Position numbers and translations under genes: made by a program. This document shows, in pieces, positions 9,857-18,884 of a stretch of 58,441 nucleotides of DNA (position 1 is the stretch's first letter; each line of letters begins with the position of its first letter). The stretch comes from Gammaproteobacteria bacterium HGW-Gammaproteobacteria-4 (GTDB taxonomy: Bacteria; Pseudomonadota; Gammaproteobacteria; Xanthomonadales; Xanthomonadaceae), in the NCBI GenBank assembly GCA_002839995.1, contig PGZC01000015.1, forward strand, positions 1-58,441, given 5' to 3'. The notes under the pieces were generated by a model that was not told where the DNA came from, did no database searches, and saw only the letters and a program-made list of their open reading frames with translations.

Positions 9857-9888
9857 ATGTGACATTCACATGGCATGCGGATTATGAT
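9857..9888 (+). promoter_or_regulatory. Promoter with overlapping palindrome upstream of paralog C
   Basis: GTGACA (9859-9864), an 18-bp spacer and TATGAT (9883-9888) form a good sigma-70-like promoter. The -35 box is embedded in the perfect inverted repeat ATGTGA-CAT-TCACAT (9857-9871), a plausible operator. Transcription would start near 9895. This supports ATG 9928, rather than the upstream GTG 9859, as the start of the next gene. Confidence 0.5.
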
Positions 9889-9927
9889 TCGGTGTCAGTC
9901 CTCGTCACGTTGCCAGCAGAGCGCCCG

Positions 9928-10662
9928 ATGCTTGAACTCAGTGTTACCACCGACAAGCTGCATGCCCCCCTGACCGGGGTCGTCGCCGTTGTCGGTTGCG
10001 ACGGTACCGGCAAATCGACATTGACCGCCGATCTGCTTGCCAACCTGCGCAGCAAGGGCCCCACAGTGCGCCGTTACATGGGCCTGGTCTCCGGCGAGAC
10101 CGGCGACAAGATCAAGCGCCTTCCATTCATCGGTGTCCGGCTCGAGCGCTACCTCGCGGCCAAGGCGCGGCGCGCGCAGGACATGAAAAAGAAGCTTCCG
10201 GGCACTTTTACCGCGGTCGTCATGTATCTGCTCTCGCTGTGGCGTGTCGCGCAACTGCGGCGGGTGATGCGGCTGTCGCAGCGCGGCGTGCTGGTCATCG
10301 CGGATCGCTACCCGCAGGCCGAAATCCCCGGATTCAACTACGACGGCCCGGGCCTGACCGCCCACCGCACCAACAACTGGCTGGTGCGCAAGCTCGCGGC
10401 GCGCGAGCAGAAGCTGTACGAGTGGATGTCCGAGCAAAAACCCGCGTTGATCATCCGCCTCAACATCGATGCCGATACCGCCTACGCGCGCAAACCGGAC
10501 CATCACCTGTCCGAATTGCGCGACAAGAGCTCGATTATGCCGCGCCTGCGCTTCAACGGCGCCAACGTGCTCGACATCGATGCACGCCAACCCTACCCAC
10601 GCGTGCTGGCTGCCGCCTTGCGCGCAATCGATGCCGCCATCATCGTGCCGCGCGCGCGCTGA
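9928..10662 (+). CDS. Thymidylate-kinase-like P-loop protein (paralog C)
   Basis: A 244-residue protein with Walker A GCDGTGKST at residues 24-32, DRYPQAEIPG, and NIDADTAYARKPDH. It is the closest relative of paralog B, 139 bp upstream, and a more distant one of paralog A. ATG 9928 is preferred because a convincing promoter lies just before it and upstream of the alternative start. All three paralogs keep the P-loop, the DRY motif and the basic lid residues, so all three are probably active phosphotransferases. Possession of its own promoter suggests separate control from paralog B. Confidence 0.72.
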   Translation: MLELSVTTDKLHAPLTGVVAVVGCDGTGKSTLTADLLANLRSKGPTVRRYMGLVSGETGDKIKRLPFIGVRLERYLAAKARRAQDMKKKLPGTFTAVVMYLLSLWRVAQLRRVMRLSQRGVLVIADRYPQAEIPGFNYDGPGLTAHRTNNWLVRKLAAREQKLYEWMSEQKPALIIRLNIDADTAYARKPDHHLSELRDKSSIMPRLRFNGANVLDIDARQPYPRVLAAALRAIDAAIIVPRAR

Positions 10663-10673
10663 AGTTTCTCGAT

Positions 10674-10801
10674 GAAGCCGGGACTCGGGACTCGGAAAAG
10701 CCACAGCAAAAGCGCGTAGCCCGGGGTGAAGCCCGCAGGGCCGACCGCTCCTGCGCTTCCTGCGTTGGCAAGCTTGCCGCCCCGAGTCCCGAGGTCCCGC
10801 T
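10674..10801. repeat. Intergenic repeat with GGGACTC heptamers and inverted ends
   Basis: GCCGGGACTCGGGACTCGG near the start faces CCCGAGTCCCGAG near the end, so the segment can fold into a long hairpin. A variant of the same heptamer motif (GGGACTG twice) lies at about 23085-23103, again right beside a gene end. It is probably a degenerate family of intergenic repeats. Confidence 0.5.
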
Positions 10802-11656
10802 TTACGGCATGCGCTTGCGCAGGATCAGCGCTGACGTATCCGCGTCGCCGTGGCCGGCTTGCGTGAGGGCCGCGTAGTCGGCCAGCGCCTGGTCAATCAC
10901 CGCGGTACTGGTGCCGGCCGCGCGCGCCATGCCCTGGACGATGTGCAGATCCTTGAGCAGATGCGCGCATTTGAAGCCGGGCACGAATTCATCGCGCAAC
11001 ATCGTGGCGCCGCGCTTGTCGAGGAACCAATTACCGGCGGCGCCGGCGGCGAGCGTCGGTAGCAGGCGGACGGGATCGAGACCGAGCCGCTCGCCCAGAG
11101 CGAGCCCTTCGCACACCGCTTCGTTGATGCCGGCCACCAGCACCTGATTCACCGCCTTGGTGGCTTGGCCGGCGCCACTGTCGCCCATCAGGGTGATGCG
11201 AGCGGCGTAGCTTTGCAGCGCCGTGTCGGCCTGATCGAGATCGGTCTGCCTGCCGCCCACCATCACCGACAGCTTGCCGTTGCGCGCGCCTTCCACGCCG
11301 CCGGATACCGGTGCATCGAGAAAGCCGATGCCGTGCGCTGCGAGTTGTTCGGCCGCAGCGCGCGCGGTGTCCACCGACACCGTGGAATGATCGATCACCA
11401 CGGCTCCCGTGCGCAGCACCGGCGCCAGCACCGCCACGTTTTCCAGCACGTCGGCATCGGCTGATACGCACAGCACCACCAGATCGCAATCGGCGAAGTC
11501 GGCGGCAGCACCGGCCGCGCGCGCATTCAATTCACGCGCCAGACGTTCTGCCTTCGACCGGGTGCGATTACCCACCACCGTCAGCAGGCCGTGGCGATGC
11601 AGGTGCCGCGCCATGGGTTCGCCCATCGCGCCAAGTCCGATGAAACCGACGTTCAT
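10802..11656 (-). CDS. 3-hydroxyisobutyrate / 2-hydroxy-3-oxopropionate dehydrogenase family
   Basis: NAD(P)-dependent beta-hydroxyacid dehydrogenase of 284 residues. The N-terminus MNVGFIGLGAMGEPMARHL holds the dinucleotide-binding GxGxMG motif. FLDAPVSGGVEGARNGKLSVM is the substrate-binding signature, and GAGQATKAVNQVLVAG holds the catalytic lysine. Members include 3-hydroxyisobutyrate dehydrogenase (MmsB), tartronate semialdehyde reductase (GarR) and glyoxylate/succinic-semialdehyde reductases; the exact substrate cannot be chosen from sequence. It is transcribed alone, between two repeat-rich intergenic regions. Confidence 0.88.
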   Translation of the reverse strand: MNVGFIGLGAMGEPMARHLHRHGLLTVVGNRTRSKAERLARELNARAAGAAADFADCDLVVLCVSADADVLENVAVLAPVLRTGAVVIDHSTVSVDTARAAAEQLAAHGIGFLDAPVSGGVEGARNGKLSVMVGGRQTDLDQADTALQSYAARITLMGDSGAGQATKAVNQVLVAGINEAVCEGLALGERLGLDPVRLLPTLAAGAAGNWFLDKRGATMLRDEFVPGFKCAHLLKDLHIVQGMARAAGTSTAVIDQALADYAALTQAGHGDADTSALILRKRMP

Positions 11657-11751
11657 GTGTTGCTCCTCCGGTTGGCGATGCGATTGGTGTTGAAGAAGCG
11701 CGTTAGCAGATGGGATGGTTTGCCCCGGCCTGCCCGTCGGCGCGTGTTCCG

Positions 11752-11770
11752 GGCCGGCGGTACGCCGGCC
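11752..11770. other. Perfect short hairpin upstream of the dehydrogenase gene
   Basis: GGCCGGCG-GTA-CGCCGGCC forms an 8-bp stem with a 3-nt loop. There is no T-run, so terminator function is doubtful. Confidence 0.35.
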
Positions 11771-11795
11771 ATATCGTGCGACATGGCTGGTTACT

Positions 11796-11865
11796 GTCGC
11801 CCACAGGGTGGGCTCCTACAAATGCGCCTCGAAGCACCGATGTAGGAGCCCACCCTGTGGGCGAC
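11796..11865. repeat. REPIN: pair of inverted GTAG-type REP sequences (copy 1)
   Basis: GTCGCCCACAGGGTGGG followed by CTCCTACA, and 20 bp later its exact reverse complement TGTAGGAG followed by CCCACCCTGTGGGCGAC. The GTAGGAG head is the hallmark of the REP family linked to RAYT transposases in Pseudomonas and Stenotrophomonas. The copy sits in the 3' flank of speA. Confidence 0.9.
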
Positions 11866-11877
11866 CGCAGCAGAGCG

Positions 11878-13764
11878 TCATCCCTGCGCCTCATCGGCCA
11901 GATAGGTGTATCCGGTCAAACCGGCCTCCAACTGATCGGCAATGTTGGCGGCCTTGTCCGGCGCAAGCTGCGCGGCGGCGATCAACGCCTGATAACGCGA
12001 ACGCAACATCGCCAGATCGTAGCCGACGTAGTCGAGCATCACGTCCGAAGTGTCGCCCAGGCGCGAGCGGCTGAGGGTGAAGCCATCACCGGTCAGGCGC
12101 ACGTTCACCGCCGAGGTGTCGCCAAACAGGTTGTGGATGTCGCCGAGCGTGTCCTGGTAGGCGCCGACCATGAAGAAGCCGATGCGATAGCTCTCACCGG
12201 CCAGCGGTGCGTGCAGCGCCAGCGAGGTGTCGAGCGATTGCTCATCGACGTAGGTGTCGATGCGGCCGTCGGAATCGCAGGTAAGGTCGGCAATCACCCC
12301 GCGCCGCTCCGGCTGCTGGTGCAGGCGCGCGATCGGCATGATCGGAAATACCTGATCGATGGCCCAGACATCCGGCACCGATTCGAACACCGAGAAGTTG
12401 ACGAAGTACTTGTCGACCAGACGCTGGTTCAGTTCATCCAGCACCATGCGATGGCTGCGCTCCTCACCGCTGAGGCGACCGCGCACGGTGTGGGCGATGG
12501 CGTAAAACAGATCGTCGATGCGCGCACGCTGCGCCAGATCGATCTGCCCGAGCGCATACGCCGCCTGGCCTTCGGCGAGATGGTGCTGGGCTTCGTGGAA
12601 CAGCTCCAGCGGCGGGCGCAGATCGAGCGCCTGATGCAGTTCGCGCAGATGCCGCAACACCGCCGGCTCGCCCGACTGCGGCACCGGCACTGCACCTTCC
12701 GGCGCACGTTCCACTTCGCTGACGTTGGCCACCAGCACCGCATGATGCGCGGTCAGCGCCCGCCCGGACTCGGTCAGTACCATCGGCGGCGTCAGGCCGT
12801 GCTCGGCGCAGGCGTCGGCCAGCGGCTGCACGATGTTGGCGGCGTACTGATGCAGGCCGTAGTTGATCGAACACTCGCTGCGCGAGCGGGTGCCTTCGTA
12901 GTCCACGCCAAGGCCGCCGCCGACATCCATGTAGCGCACCTGACAGCCGAGCTTGCTGACTTCGACCAGATAACGGGTGGCTTCGCGCATGCCGTTGGCG
13001 ATGTCGCGCACGTTGGAAATCTGCGAGCCCATGTGGAAATGCAGCAGTTCCAGGCAATGCAGCAGTCCGGCTGCCTTGAGCTGTTCCACCAGATCCAGCA
13101 GTTGCCTTGGCGACAGCCCGAACTTGGCGTTGTCGCCGCCCGAGTTCTGCCACTTGCCGGCGCCCAGCGACGCCAGCCGCATGCGCACACCGAGGCCCGG
13201 CGTCACGCCCAGCTCGCGCGCGGCTTCGACCACGTGCGCCAGTTCGGAGGGTTTCTCGATCACGATGTAAGTGCGCAGGCCGAGCAGACGGCCAATCAGC
13301 GCCAGACGGATGTATTCGCGATCCTTGTAGCCGTTGCAGATCACCAGCGCGCCGGGCCGCGACAGCGCCAGCACCGCCATCAGCTCCGGCTTGGAACCCG
13401 CTTCCAGACCGAACCCATCGCCACCTTGTGTCGCCAGTTCACCGGCCACGCCGAAATGCTGGTTGACCTTGATCGGATAGATCGCGCTGTAGCCACCGCC
13501 ATAGCGCTGCTCGGCCATTGCCTGCGCAAAAGCCTGCTGCAAGGCGCCGAGGCGATGCCCGAGAATGTCGGAAAACCGCAGCAGCACGGGCAACTTGAGA
13601 CCATCGTCCAATGCGCGTTCGACCGCTTCGGACAGGGCAATGGCGGGGCCGTCCGGCCCCTGCGGCTGCACCGAGACCCGACCCTGCGCATCGATATCGA
13701 AATAACCCTCGCCCCAGTGGGCAATGGCATAGGTGCGGCGGGCGCGGTCGAGGGACCAGGGCAT
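11878..13764 (-). CDS. speA: Biosynthetic arginine decarboxylase
   Basis: PLP enzyme of the ODC/DAP-decarboxylase fold that converts arginine to agmatine, first step of the agmatine route to putrescine. It has 628 residues (E. coli 658). The PLP lysine is in YPIKVNQHFG at about residue 99. LHFHMGSQISNVRDI and YMDVGGGLGVDYEGT are typical of SpeA. ATG 13764 is preferred over the TTG one codon upstream; GGAG lies 8 bp before it. The gene is divergent from speE and is bracketed by two identical-arm REPINs. Together with speE it implies agmatine-derived spermidine synthesis; speB or aguA/aguB must be elsewhere. Confidence 0.96.
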   Translation of the reverse strand: MPWSLDRARRTYAIAHWGEGYFDIDAQGRVSVQPQGPDGPAIALSEAVERALDDGLKLPVLLRFSDILGHRLGALQQAFAQAMAEQRYGGGYSAIYPIKVNQHFGVAGELATQGGDGFGLEAGSKPELMAVLALSRPGALVICNGYKDREYIRLALIGRLLGLRTYIVIEKPSELAHVVEAARELGVTPGLGVRMRLASLGAGKWQNSGGDNAKFGLSPRQLLDLVEQLKAAGLLHCLELLHFHMGSQISNVRDIANGMREATRYLVEVSKLGCQVRYMDVGGGLGVDYEGTRSRSECSINYGLHQYAANIVQPLADACAEHGLTPPMVLTESGRALTAHHAVLVANVSEVERAPEGAVPVPQSGEPAVLRHLRELHQALDLRPPLELFHEAQHHLAEGQAAYALGQIDLAQRARIDDLFYAIAHTVRGRLSGEERSHRMVLDELNQRLVDKYFVNFSVFESVPDVWAIDQVFPIMPIARLHQQPERRGVIADLTCDSDGRIDTYVDEQSLDTSLALHAPLAGESYRIGFFMVGAYQDTLGDIHNLFGDTSAVNVRLTGDGFTLSRSRLGDTSDVMLDYVGYDLAMLRSRYQALIAAAQLAPDKAANIADQLEAGLTGYTYLADEAQG

Positions 13765-13825
13765 CAAGGACTCCGCTGAGGTGTGGGCGCAACAAGGCGC
13801 TCATTGTACCGTCACTGTCTGGCAG

Positions 13826-13893
13826 GTCGCCCACAGGGTGGGCTCCTACAGTGAGCGCGACCGCTATTTGTAGGAGCCCACCCTGTGGGCGAC
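13826..13893. repeat. REPIN: pair of inverted GTAG-type REP sequences (copy 2)
   Basis: The same 25-bp arms as the copy at 11796 with an 18-bp different loop, lying in the divergent speA-speE region. The two copies therefore bracket speA. The arms are identical between copies while the loops differ, which fits selection for, or recent spread of, the palindromes. Confidence 0.9.
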
Positions 13894-14003
13894 CGAGCGA
13901 AGCGAAGGCGGGACAGGCGAAGCCTGTGTCGCGAAGCGACCGACCGAGCGAAGCGAAGGCGGGACAGGCGGAGCCTGTGTCGCGAAGCGACCGAGCGAGC
14001 GAA
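13891..14003. repeat. Tandem repeat, about 50-bp unit, with internal hairpins
   Basis: Two near-identical units start GACCGAGCGAAGCGAAGG at 13891 and 13942, and a third truncated start is at 13989. Each unit contains ACAGGC-GAA-GCCTGT (or GGA in the loop), a 6-bp hairpin, then GTCGCGAAGCGAC, another short palindrome. The array abuts REPIN copy 2 and lies upstream of speE. Confidence 0.8.
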
Positions 14004-14027
14004 GCGGCCGCTCGTGTGCGTCCATGC
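14004..14027 (-). repeat. Fragment related to the element at 1201-1415
   Basis: On the minus strand this 24-bp segment differs at three positions from 1361-1384 inside the larger palindromic element (GCATGGAYGC then GAGCGGCCGC). It is probably a truncated copy. Confidence 0.5.
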
Positions 14028-14131
14028 ACTCGCGGCACTCGCACATCCATACCGGTGTGCCCTCGCGACGATCGGTAAAACCCGACAGACTGCTAGAATC
14101 ACCCATTCGCCCTACATCGCAGCCAACGCCC

Positions 14132-14986
14132 ATGAGCAATTCCGACAGCACCTGGTTTCATGAAGACTTCGCTGCCACCGGCTCGGCCGTGGGCTTTCGG
14201 GTGGTGCGCAAGCTGGACGAGGTGCAATCGCCGTTCCAGAAGATCGAGATTTACGAGACCACCGACTGGGGCAATCTGATGCTGATCGACGGCGCGATCA
14301 TGCTGACCAGCCGCGACAATTTCCTGTATCACGAGATGATGTCGCATCCGGCGCTGTTCACCCACTCCAATCCCAAGCGCGTGGTGATCATCGGCGGCGG
14401 CGATTGCGGCACGCTGCGCGAGGTGCTCAAGCACAAGGAAGTGGAGCACGTTACCCAGGTCGATATCGACGAACAGGTAACGCGCATGGCCGAGAAGTAT
14501 TTTCCCGAACTGTGCGATGGCAACGCCGATCCGCGTGCCGAGCTGCTGTTCGACGATGGCATCGCCTACATGAAGAATGCCGCGCCCGAAAGCCTGGATC
14601 TGGTGATCGTCGATTCCACCGATCCGGTCGGCCCGGCCGAAGGGCTGTTCAATCAGGCGTTTTATGCCAGCTGTCACCGTGCGTTGCGTTCGGGCGGCAT
14701 CCTGGTGCAGCAGAGCGAATCGCCGCTGGCGCAGATTGGGCTGATCCGTGCCATGCGCGGCGCGATGAAGGATGCCGGCTTCCAGTCGTTGCGCACCATC
14801 AGTTTTCCGCAGCCGTGCTACCCGACCGGCTGGTGGAGCTGCACCATGGCACGCAAGCACGGCGAGTTGAATGTGTTTCGCGAGCGCGGCGCGGCCAGCA
14901 AGGCGTTTGCGACCCGCTACTACAATCTCGACATCCACCGCGCCGCGATCAGCCTGCCGCCGTTCGTGCTCGAAGCGCTGGATTGA
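14132..14986 (+). CDS. speE: Spermidine synthase (polyamine aminopropyltransferase)
   Basis: Transfers an aminopropyl group from decarboxylated SAM to putrescine in the cytoplasm. The 284-residue protein starts MSNSDSTWFHEDFA and shows YHEMMSHPALFTH, the nucleotide-binding IGGGDCGTLREVLKH, VDIDEQV, and the catalytic DSTDPVGPAEGLF. ATG 14132 is chosen because upstream in-frame codons read into repeat DNA. A TAGAAT -10-like box lies at 14094-14099 without a clear -35. It is divergent from speA across the REPIN and tandem array. Confidence 0.96.
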   Translation: MSNSDSTWFHEDFAATGSAVGFRVVRKLDEVQSPFQKIEIYETTDWGNLMLIDGAIMLTSRDNFLYHEMMSHPALFTHSNPKRVVIIGGGDCGTLREVLKHKEVEHVTQVDIDEQVTRMAEKYFPELCDGNADPRAELLFDDGIAYMKNAAPESLDLVIVDSTDPVGPAEGLFNQAFYASCHRALRSGGILVQQSESPLAQIGLIRAMRGAMKDAGFQSLRTISFPQPCYPTGWWSCTMARKHGELNVFRERGAASKAFATRYYNLDIHRAAISLPPFVLEALD

Positions 14987-15043
14987 CGCACGCCGGAACG
15001 GCAGCGGCGCGGCGGCGTTCCCGCCGTGCCGCGAAACCGCCGA

Positions 15044-16781
<1,738 letters not shown>

Positions 16782-16998
16782 GATTGGCTTCCCCAGAAGA
16801 TATGCGTGTTGCAGTGCAGCACGAATTTCTGGCTTGATTACTCGACACGCCCATGACCATACTGGGCGGCCTGATCCGGTTGTGGACGGCATGGCGCGAT
16901 GGCGGGGGTAAGCATTTTCCTACTGCACAATGCGCATTTTTCCGACTGCGCGGATGCTGCGCTGCGGCGATAATGGCCATCCCAACGGAGACCACGCC

Positions 16999-17265
16999 AT
17001 GATCGACCTCAAATCCATAGACGATCTCGCCCGCAAGCTCAGCGAGATGGTGCCGCCCGACCTCAAGAACGCGCGCGACGACTTGCAACAGCATTTCCGC
17101 GCCACCCTGCAATCGGGCTTGAGCAAGCTGGAGCTGGTCACCCGCGAGGAGTTCGACGTACAGCGCGCGGTGCTGCTGCGGACCCGCGAAAAACTCGACC
17201 TGCTGGAGCGTGTCGTCGCCGTGCTCGAATCGCGGATCGATGCGCTGACCGGCCGCAGTCACTAG
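16999..17265 (+). CDS. ubiK: Ubiquinone biosynthesis accessory factor UbiK (BMFP family)
   Basis: Small 88-residue coiled-coil protein (YqiC/BMFP family) that binds UbiJ and aids aerobic ubiquinone synthesis in E. coli and Salmonella. The sequence MIDLKSIDDLARKLSEMVPPDLKNA, then a helix rich in heptads (LELVTREEFDVQRAVLLRTREKLDLLERVVAVLE), is characteristic. ATG 16999 is preceded by CGGAGA. It lies 10 bp before comM, a conserved neighbour in many Lysobacterales. Confidence 0.9.
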   Translation: MIDLKSIDDLARKLSEMVPPDLKNARDDLQQHFRATLQSGLSKLELVTREEFDVQRAVLLRTREKLDLLERVVAVLESRIDALTGRSH

Positions 17266-17275
17266 GTTTTCGGTC

Positions 17276-18799
17276 ATGAGCCTGGCGCTGGTGCACAGCC
17301 GCGCCCGCGTCGGCGTCGATGCCCCGCACGTTCGCGTCGAGGTGCACCTGGCCGGCGGCCTGCCGGCGATGTCGATCGTCGGCCTGCCCGAAGCCGCAGT
17401 TCGCGAGAGCAAGGATCGGGTGCGCGCCGCCATCCACTGCGCACAACTCGAATTTCCCAGTCGCCGCGTCACCGTCAACCTGGCCCCGGCCGACCTGCCC
17501 AAGGAAGGCGGCCGCTTCGACCTGCCGATCGCGCTCGGCATCCTCGCCGCCAGCGGCCAGATTCCGCTCGCTGCGCTGGCCGCAACCGAATGCCTGGGCG
17601 AATTGGCCCTGACCGGCGAGATCTGTGCCGTGGATGGCGCAGTGCCCGCCGCCCTGGCCGCACGCGCAGCCGGGCGCAGCCTGATCCTGCCGCCAGCCAG
17701 CGCCGTCGAAGCGGCGCTGGTTGATGGCGTCGAAGTGCGGGTCGCGCGCACGTTGCTGGAAGCCTGCGCGCACCTCAGCGGCGTCCGCGCCTTGCCGCTG
17801 GCGCATGCCCCCGAAAGCGCGCCGGCCCTTGCCGGCGGCAACGACCTCGCCGACGTGCGCGGTCAGGCGCTGGCCCGGCGCGCGCTGGAAATTGCGGCAG
17901 CCGGCAACCACCACCTGCTGCTGATCGGCCCGCCCGGCTGCGGCAAAACCATGCTCGCCTCGCGCCTCTCCGGCGTGCTGCCGCCAGCCGAAGACGCCGA
18001 AGCACTGGAAGTGGCAGCCATCGCCTCGGTCAGCGGCCGCCCATTCGACCCCTCGCGCTGGCGTGAACGCCCGTTCCGCTCGCCGCATCACACCGCCAGT
18101 GCGGTGGCACTGGTTGGTGGCGGCGCCGAGCCGCGCCCCGGCGAGATCAGTCTGGCCCATCGTGGCGTGTTGTTTCTCGACGAGTTGCCGGAATGGGACC
18201 GGCGTGCGCTCGAAGTGCTGCGCGAGCCGCTGGAATCGGGCACCGTCACCATTTCTCGGGCCGCGCGCCAGGCCGAGTTTCCGGCGCGATTCCTGCTGGT
18301 CGCAGCAATGAACCCCTGCCCCTGCGGCTGGGCCGGCGATCCCTCGGGGCGCTGCCATTGCAGCAGCGAACACATTGCCCGCTACCGTGCCAAGCTTTCC
18401 GGCCCATTGCTGGACCGCATCGACCTGCATGTCGAGGTGCCGCGCCCCGCGCACAGCGAGTTGCGCCCGGACGCGGCGCGCGGCGAAACCACGGCGCAGG
18501 TGCGCGAACGGGTGATCGCCGCACGTGCGGTGCAACTCGCCCGCGCCGGCAAGGCCAACGCCGCGCTCAGCCAGCGCGAGACCGAGCAACATTGCCGGCT
18601 CGGCAGCAGCGATCAGCGCCTGCTCGAACGCGCACTCGATGCCCTGCAACTCTCGGCACGAGCGATGCAACGCATTCTGCGCATGGCGCGCACCATCGCC
18701 GACCTTGCCGGCAGCGCCCACATCGAAACCTGCCACCTCACCGAAGCGATCGGCTATCGCCGGCTGGATCGTGGCCAGGCGAACGCCGCCATGCCCTGA
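17276..18799 (+). CDS. comM: ComM / YifB AAA+ helicase (Mg-chelatase-like)
   Basis: Hexameric branch-migration helicase that promotes integration of incoming DNA during natural transformation (shown in Vibrio and Acinetobacter). The 507-residue protein begins with an N-terminal ChlI-like domain (SIVGLPEAAVRESKDRVRAAI). Walker A is GPPGCGKTM near residue 217 and Walker B is VLFLDELPEW near 298. A four-cysteine segment is NPCPCGWAGDPSGRCHCS. The C-terminal Mg_chelatase domain follows, with RTIADLAGSAHI. All motifs look intact, so the gene should be functional. Confidence 0.95.
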   Translation: MSLALVHSRARVGVDAPHVRVEVHLAGGLPAMSIVGLPEAAVRESKDRVRAAIHCAQLEFPSRRVTVNLAPADLPKEGGRFDLPIALGILAASGQIPLAALAATECLGELALTGEICAVDGAVPAALAARAAGRSLILPPASAVEAALVDGVEVRVARTLLEACAHLSGVRALPLAHAPESAPALAGGNDLADVRGQALARRALEIAAAGNHHLLLIGPPGCGKTMLASRLSGVLPPAEDAEALEVAAIASVSGRPFDPSRWRERPFRSPHHTASAVALVGGGAEPRPGEISLAHRGVLFLDELPEWDRRALEVLREPLESGTVTISRAARQAEFPARFLLVAAMNPCPCGWAGDPSGRCHCSSEHIARYRAKLSGPLLDRIDLHVEVPRPAHSELRPDAARGETTAQVRERVIAARAVQLARAGKANAALSQRETEQHCRLGSSDQRLLERALDALQLSARAMQRILRMARTIADLAGSAHIETCHLTEAIGYRRLDRGQANAAMP

Positions 18800-18884
18800 T
18801 CGCGTGCGGCAGCTTGCGCATGCACCAACGCAATCGCGTCGTGATACAACCGAGCGACATCTGCGCTCGTTATGATGGGTTGCG

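Noticed and set aside
11710..13779. 689-codon plus-strand frame opposite speA
   Set aside because: Antisense shadow of speA; no ribosome binding site and it starts inside REPIN DNA.
14987..15043. Terminator between speE and glnK
   Set aside because: GC-rich imperfect inverted repeats but no T-run on either strand.
16782..16998. Sigma-54 promoter or NtrC sites for amtB
   Set aside because: No GG-N10-GC with acceptable surroundings on the minus strand; TGCACAATGCGCA near 16924 is only a weak half-match.
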